From contig NC_088321.1 in the NCBI RefSeq assembly GCF_910592395.1, forward strand, positions 12,526,001 to 12,590,000: a DNA stretch of 64,000 nucleotides, given 5' to 3'. Under the pieces are notes generated by a model, which ran no database searches, had not been told where the DNA came from, and saw only the letters and a program-made list of their open reading frames with translations. Positions 57,691 through 64,000 of this stretch are shown in pieces (position 1 is the stretch's first letter; each line of letters starts with the position of its first letter). The position numbers and the translations under genes are program-made. Source of the DNA: Lineus longissimus. Its lineage: Eukaryota; Nemertea; Pilidiophora; Heteronemertea; Lineidae.

Positions 57691-58674
57691 GTGCAAAAAG
57701 ATACGCGACGTTTCGGCATATACATAAGTTTGGACTGACGAAAATTACTCCGAGGCATATACTGTGTATTGTTTACTGTCCTATAAAACAGTTCTTTCTC
57801 TTACATTCATGTGGTGGCCTTTCCGGATGGATTGAACCTCCATCTTTCATGATTGCATATTACCCAGGCTTATTTCCTACACAAAAACATCTTTTTAATC
57901 TTCAAAAACGGGTCACTGATGTATTATGTTTTAACGCGTACCTGCTTGTGTTCTGTTTACATTCCGCTCGCGGCAGCAAGTTGTCTGTAGATTTATACAG
58001 TTATAGCGGAAGGATTGTATCTCGGGTTACTGTGAACTACACCATAAGTGGTTTAAGATGCAGCCCAGTGATGTCAGATGACATGAGTCATGTGATAGTT
58101 TGGACTCGAAATCTTTCCAGAACAACCAAACGCCGCAAGCCTGATATCGACTTAGTTCTTTTTGAAATTGACCATCGCTCCGAACAATATATTGCATTTA
58201 CTCATCCAAATTTCATAACGTCCGTCCCAGCAGAAAGAAATCAGATCCAGCCTCCTTTATAAGGCAGTGTGGTCGAATGAAACCATTTTTATCTATTTCA
58301 TACAGAAAAGGTCAGTAATTGTACTCCACTACAAAGAAGGTTATTACAAACTGATTCACACGCATAAGTTAAATGAAAGAAAAAACTATTATGGGACATG
58401 GGATAATGTCAACAGCGGATTCTTACTTTTCCAACAGAGGAAAAAAGGAAAATATCAATGCCTCTTATTTTTTAGGTTGTCATTTAGAGAGGACAACACT
58501 TTGATGAATTGGACAAGAGTTCCATGTTTCCAAGTGCGGGGTCTAGCTCGCGATAAACCAATATTCGCAATCAGTACAAATGGATTTCTTCTTTTCTCTC
58601 ACACATATTACATCAGAAAGAAAACGGTAGTCGTCGATCACTTCCGCATGGTGATTGGACATGACTGTTCGTAG
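57691..58674 (+). pseudogene. Unrecognised coding region with one frameshift
   Basis: An open frame runs from a good acceptor (TTTTCTCATCTAG, 57678-57690) to TAA at 58262, about 190 residues. A second frame, open from 58219, continues to a stop at 58674 with similar composition. The two frames overlap at 58219-58262, so a one-base shift there would give a single product of about 325 residues. The first part contains HIHKFGLTKITPRHI and CGGLSGWIEPPSF; the second contains YGTWDNVNSGFLLF and FAISTNGFLLFSH. The alternating hydrophobic strands and repeated FLLF phrases suggest a beta-rich, perhaps propeller-like fold, but I do not recognise a family. It may be a last exon of a gene, a retrocopy, or a gene with a sequencing error. 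ATG 57849 is an alternative start. Confidence 0.4.
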
Positions 58675-60180
58675 TAGAGTTGTTACCTACTCGAGACAGT
58701 CTCGGTCCCGATAGTGTATGGGGGGAAAATGGCATAATTGTCATTTAGATAACACGTAACTGCATTGGCCAGTTTCTCAATGAATTCTTGAGTGTATGAG
58801 TAGGTTTACATTGTAACACCCTGATATAATAGGCCTACATCATTAATAGCACCAAAAATCAATAAGCGAGCCTTATGAATATTCATAGTACATGAGCATC
58901 TTTTCGAATGCTTAGAAAGTTAGGCCAGACAGTCTCGAATCCCTGTCTGAGTGTCAGCAATAGAGGCAATATGGCCGGAAGAGGACAGCGCCCAGATGCT
59001 TCATCGAGAAGGAAACCGAAGCATTTCGGGAAGGCCAGCATCAGTTTGGCAACGACAATGCCAGGATAGGGGTTCATGGCAGGACGGGACGAATTCACCC
59101 CCCCCCCCCCCCCATGTACGCCGCATTTACATTGGCGCCTTGGATGGTATATCAATCAACTAAGAGTTGTTAAAAGAGCAATCAGGAGACACGAAGTGTA
59201 GATGGCCACCTACTTGCCTACCCGAACAGGAGGCATGATCGATTTGCTGTTCATTTTGATGGATTAAACAACCCAGACGTGTTAGCTTCACGAAATCAAC
59301 CTTGTATGTTGCTTTTGAAATGTCAAGTTTTCTCCTGAATAGGCGGCATTTTGTCACCCGAGAAGCTCGCTCAAGCGAGCGCTGGCAGTACTTCTTGTTC
59401 AAATGAAGTCCATACTATAAATAATTATCCAAAAAGCACATTCTTTCTTCTGAAACTAGCTCGACGCATAGTCCTTAGTCCACTTCCCAACGAAAAAATC
59501 GCTGGAATGGTTCTTCGTCGATGGTGTGAACGAACACCTGCTGCTCTGATGATCTTGATATCGTGCGGACAGTGTTCGACCCTCACTCGTGCTTCTCAGA
59601 ACTCTTTCCCTCATCCGTGGGTCACCATGAGTGGCGCCTCATCCGGATATCCTTGGTCGGCGAGAATGTTTATGCCATGTGGTACAGCTGGTTCTTCCAT
59701 AATCCTGCAAAAAATCACAAGGAAATTGGTATCTGTCCAGCTTGTATCATAAAATCAAAACCCTAAAAGCAAAAGACTCGTGTATTTTTTATGCCTAGTT
59801 CCTACATTCACCACCAGGGATAACATCGTTAATCTATGAGATATTCAGATAACGAATGTTTGCTTTAGTTATCTGGTTTTAGTTTGTTGGCAACCAATAA
59901 TAGGGATTGCATCATGTTCTCTCTCACGGGACTTGAGGGCATATTGACAAAATCAGGAAAGTAAAAAAATAAAATTGTGTAGAATTAGGCCCTCATCAGT
60001 GGCCAATTAGAGCCAAACTTGGGGCCTAATTGTAAGGTGGATCGGTCGGAGGGGGGGGGGTGGTGATGAGTCTGTGTCGTTGACCGCAAAAACAACTAGA
60101 AATACGCACATAAAATGCTTATGTTTCGTGTAGCTTTTTTTTAAAAATTCAAAACGTAGAATATCTGTTTTAACAAAATG
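58675..60180. other. Unique region with homopolymer runs
   Basis: No supported gene. It has a run of 16 C at 59098-59113 and of 10 G at 60051-60060, plus a small inverted repeat AATTAGGCCC/GGGGCCTAATT near 59985-60030. A possible coding relic is at 59530-59766. Confidence 0.4.
59530..59766 (+). other. Possible coding relic
   Basis: An open stretch of about 78 codons reads CFSELFPSSVGHHEW, then LVGENVYAMWYSWFFHN, and ends near KSKP. A different frame just upstream (about 59430-59545: LPNEKIAGMVLRRWCE) has similar character, as if one frame was broken. No family is recognised and no splice sites are clear. It may belong with the broken frame at 57691-58674 or be chance. Confidence 0.2.
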
Positions 60181-62254
60181 CAAGTTGCAGTTTGAAAGAA
60201 GAAAGGGTTTGAGGGTGAACAGAATACATTTAAAACAGTGCGCGTATTGGAAATCAATAGCTACTTTTTATCTTTTTGCATCGAACTCAAACAATACGAA
60301 CAATGCTTTCATTGAAACGACTGATATGTGAGTGAATAAATTTGATCGATTTTGAATTATTTCAGAAACACTCCGTGCTGTCGTTGTATCGAAGCAAGTA
60401 AGCATATCGTGTGTTTTAATCGTGTTCCGGAAACCTCTACTCGTTACATCATCCTTCGTTTAGCTTTATATTCTAAGCATGAACAGCTGGCCTAGCTAAG
60501 GTTACGCAACGGTACACTCGTTGCAAGTGTCGCAACAGACAGGTACAGAACATGCTTAAATTAGCTCTTTCATCGATACCGATTAACTGAGGCCGCAACT
60601 TCGACCGGCGGCACTTAACCGTTGCGACAGAGGAGAATATATTTGATGAGGGACGCACGTTGTCATGTTTGTTCTGCGTTCTGCCCCAAAGAAATGTGTA
60701 ACCAGCCTTTGGCGTCATACCGGAATGTGGCAGTAACTTGGCCTTCGGGAAAAAGATTGGAACTAACTACTTTGGTCACTACTTGAATTATACTATGGAT
60801 TCATTCATTAATGGTCATTATATTCGTCAACATTTTAGTTTGAAGAGGGAATTTCTCAGCGGTGGCATAACATATGTAGGCGGATTCATGGTCAGTAAAC
60901 ACAGTAAATTATGTACAATGATGTATACAAATAGAAGGTGTCTTTTGGGATTAAGGTGAATCAATTAGATACAATGCCAGAACATAACTACTCAATGTAT
61001 TCATTAAACGCTTTGTGTAATGTGTGCAATTGGAGTGCCAGCCTCAGTCGGGCGGTAATTGTATGTGAGGTCACTTACGGACTTTTTCATTCTCAGGCTG
61101 TCTTATCGATACACATCATAGCACTAAATATTTGCTATCGTTATTTTTGGAAGAATGAAGAGTGTTTCTCTCCGACTAACTGCTGTCATATTACGGCAAT
61201 TGTCTGCATGCCTTTTCAGCTGCAATCACTACCGAACTACCAGAAACGTTGTCCATTTTACTCCGAGCACCATAGTTTTAAAAAAAACGTGTATGACGTT
61301 TTAGTGACTTACAAATGACGTAAATGTCCTCTTTCATGTCTTTTGTCAGATAATATAGAAATTATGTCTTACTGGCAATTTCAACCGGCCTATCCACCAT
61401 TCAACACAATAACTGGATTAAATTATCCCTCGCCACAGAAAGTAGGCAGCCATGATGAAATACAAGAGTTGTCATGATCACAATCGGAGCTCCATTGGAC
61501 TTTCCTCGTTCATGCATGAATCGAAGTCGTCAAAGGGCTTGTTAGTTTATGAAGAGAGATTAACATAAGTATTAATTTTTCAAAAACAACTCTGTCACGT
61601 GCCATGGGTTAAAATAGATTTGTAATGGCGGCCATTCATCAGTGTCACCAGATAATGAACCAACTAATTGACTCGTCATCGCTTCTAATCCGGTCTTAAA
61701 CTGCCTCCAAAAACGTCACACATTTTTCCGGATGCAGTTAAATGTAAAAACATGTCTTCAGCGAGGGCTTTTCCTCTTATTTAACTTGGTCTAGGCGTGG
61801 TAGAGGAACATTTTACCGCTTTGCCAGCAACTCGTCTTGAGTTAATTGTCGTAATAACAAATTGTAATGAATTTTTCAGAACTCCCCATTTTTATTAGCG
61901 TTTCGTGAGAAAATTGTGTATACCCCTAACAAAGAGCATTCATCAGACACCATATTGCAACAGAGTTGCGACATTCGCGTGCATAGGCAGACTGTCCTCA
62001 AAGTTCTGATCAAATTTATATGATTATCGCTGGGTCAAGATTGAAAAAAATCTTTCGAGAATCGAGTAACGAATGTACATTGAAAATTCGAAGAATACAT
62101 CACAGATACAGCTATACTTGATAGCTCTGTAACATTCATTTGAACTTTTCAACCAGGAAGAAAAAAATCCATTGTATTTGGATTGGTATTGACGACGACA
62201 TCAACCCTTTCAGCCCCACTCCGATCCAGTGTGAGTTAGGCTTTCAGTTCGACG
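60181..62254. other. Upstream flank of gene 8, array-type spacer
   Basis: From about 60230 the DNA again resembles the array spacers, but more diverged than they are from one another, and closest to the gene 2 upstream DNA near 10.62-10.85 kb. A frame related to the recurring short ORF lies near 61152. No supported gene. Confidence 0.5.
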
Positions 62255-64000
62255 ATGCGCCGCCTACTTACCGTTATATATGTATTACTCCTTCAATCCA
62301 TCGTCTGTAGAAGTACTGGAGACACATGTATCAACCACAGAGGTGAGTTGTTTGGAATTATTCAGGTCCCCGTCAATGAAATCAATTCGGCTCAGTTATT
62401 CCAGGCCGCACAATTTTAATAGGTAATGATATCATTCTAAATCCTATTAATCGGATAGGAAGATGAATTCAAATGCTTAAAACAGTTATACTATTGTCAA
62501 ATTAACAAAGTTGCTTCCCTGTCTTAAAATCATTTCAGAGGTTGGAGCAAAGCGTTTGGCCAGCAGGTGCCCACCGCAAAATAATTGCGTCATTGGCCGG
62601 TGGTTGCCGTTCTAAAATGCGCATTGGACACATCACCTCTTACAAAAAAACTGATGGTAGTCATGATTCATTGGAAATCACAGCAATCGACTTTTTACAT
62701 ATTATATATCATATTGCTTGTGTGAAGTTACTGAGCGCCTCCAGAAGGACCGGCCAGTGGGTGAAAACACACACATGTTCGAAATGCACTAGTTCACGAG
62801 CCAAGACTGTCTTAAGCGCCCAAAAAGTATTCCAGTCTATTGAAAAATTTCAACATGTGCAATCTTACTCAAAACCGTGGCAACATACAAACACATTATA
62901 TTTAAATGATACTAATGATAGCAGCTGGGATCGCATTTTCAAGATGTTGGTGCTAATTTCTACGAAAGCCCAGGGGGCTCATCTGAAATTCGCAATCCGA
63001 AATTTGAGATACAATATTAACCAATCAGAGGAAGACTTACAAAATTTCAAAACCAATTAGATGTCGTGTAACATTTTATTCGGTGAATGCAAATGGCCGC
63101 AATCGGCACTGCGTTTATATGCATCAAATCATTGTAAGAAGCTAAATCAGCTCGACCTGCTGATGTCAGGCGATTATTTAACATATACACCATGTTGCAT
63201 TCTTGACGCAATAATAAATATAAAATACACTGTAGGTCAAATATCGCATTCTATCAATATGATATTCTGCTAGTTTGACTAGCTCAAAGAAGCTTGCCAA
63301 TCCAGAGTTATAGCTGCAATTTAATGCAAAAGCTTGACTTAATTGAACCACCGGTGGTCTATTCATCAAAAAGGAAGTTCCACGGTGACGTCACAGCATT
63401 TTTTCATAATGGCGGCTCCAATGTAAAGAAAGACACGTGTTGTACTCGCGTTTTTACCGATAATAAATCACATGAACTACCTAAAAAACCATCACAAACT
63501 AATACCCCAAAGTGTTATCCACTAGTAGATGATAAAATTTAATAAATTTTCACAACAGTTATGTTAAATTGATAGTCTGTGATTAGTTTTCCGACTTTTA
63601 TCACGGTAGATGCTCGCAGCATATCCAAATGTTTACATGGAGTGACCTTCACATTATGCGGTTGTTCTTATTGATAGAAGCAGAAAAGGGAAATTCCTAA
63701 ACCTTTCCCCCAAAAATACGAACTACTGAGACAGAAACCACCAAATACCCCATCTTTTTCTTCACTTTTTAGCCCTATGACGACGACACATATTTTGCTT
63801 ACATAACGATGGGTTGTGTGCATGGTGTAGTTTAAGTTGCATTAGGCGATCCCATTCACGACCGCTTGGGAAATTGACAGAACTGGACGTCAATATTAAT
63901 AATATAATTGAAATAATAAACAACCAACAACGTAGACTTTAATCACTTCGATGTGGACACAACGGCCGTCACCATCTTATTGATGGTGGTATGTCGCATG
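62255..64000 (+). CDS. Gene 8: 5' end of a LamG-PAN gene (runs off the window)
   Basis: Exon 1 at 62255-62342 encodes MRRLLTVIYVLLLQSIVC and the conserved TCINHR, ending in GAG before GTGAGT. Exon 2 at 62567-62656 is open and keeps its donor (GATGGTAG), encoding GGCRSKMRIGH. Intron 2 then continues with a copy of the 691-bp TIR element to the window edge. The LamG and PAN exons are expected beyond 64000 (exon 3 about 330 bp past the end by comparison with gene 5). So far nothing is broken. Its nearest relative here is the inverted relic at 53090-54883. Confidence 0.65.
63369..64000. mobile_element. 691-bp TIR element, second copy, cut by window end
   Basis: It starts after ATTCATCA (63361-63368) with the same terminal repeat as the copy at 33304 and matches it nearly base for base with an offset of 30065. 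It lies at the same place in intron 2. The surrounding intron matches too, so the two copies descend from one insertion that was duplicated with its gene, not from two jumps. Confidence 0.7.

Noticed and set aside
58883-59163. Pair of frames around the poly-C run
   Set aside because: Low-complexity and opposing frames over a homopolymer; no protein features.
1-64000. CRISPR array, bacterial operons, rRNA or tRNA genes
   Set aside because: No spaced short repeats, ribosome-binding sites or tRNA/rRNA structures were seen; the content is animal nuclear DNA.

Overview
This is animal nuclear DNA: AT-rich, with GT-AG introns, one intronless rhodopsin-type receptor, and pieces of CR1/L2-like non-LTR retrotransposons and small inverted-repeat DNA transposons. 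The style suggests a marine invertebrate (for example a cephalochordate, hemichordate, echinoderm or lophotrochozoan). The sequence alone does not fix the phylum.

The dominant feature is a head-to-tail array on the + strand, with a unit of about 6.3-7.8 kb, of one gene family. Each complete gene has five exons with conserved phases: (1) signal peptide plus a short Cys-containing stretch, (2) a small symmetric exon, (3) a 43-nt exon, (4) one exon of about 555 nt carrying a laminin-G/concanavalin-A-like (LamG_3-type) domain, and (5) a terminal exon carrying a PAN/Apple-like Cys motif. The predicted product is a secreted protein of about 290-320 residues. The window holds the last exon of an upstream copy (304-500), seven units between 4336 and 49958 (genes 1-7), the 5' end of another (gene 8, 62255 to the window edge), and a decayed inverted copy (53090-54883, - strand). 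Genes 1 and 3 read open throughout. Genes 5 and 7 read open if exon 2 is left out (deleted in 5; nonsense plus a lost donor in 7). Genes 2, 4 and 6 carry disabling changes.

The units are mosaics. The first 5 kb are nearly identical to 14445-19511, while about 4.8-10.6 kb matches 39.8-45.8 kb, so gene 1 joins a gene-3-like 5' half to a gene-6-like 3' half. Gene 4 is a copy of the gene 3 unit that has lost about 1.3 kb (exons 1-2) and switches type inside its LamG exon. Introns are very similar between copies, yet two patches of the LamG domain differ strongly in amino acids. That is the pattern expected of recombination plus diversifying selection on a secreted lectin-like family.

Between gene 7 and gene 8 (49.96-62.25 kb) the array is interrupted by mostly unique DNA. 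It contains an inverted-repeat element, an internally deleted CR1-like fragment, an intact class A GPCR gene (51884-53008), the inverted LamG-gene relic, and an unrecognised coding region broken by one frameshift (57691-58674). Gene 8's upstream flank again resembles the array's intergenic DNA. Transposon insertions in the array include a hAT-like MITE, a 691-bp terminal-inverted-repeat element (two copies), a 416-bp MITE and three non-LTR fragments.
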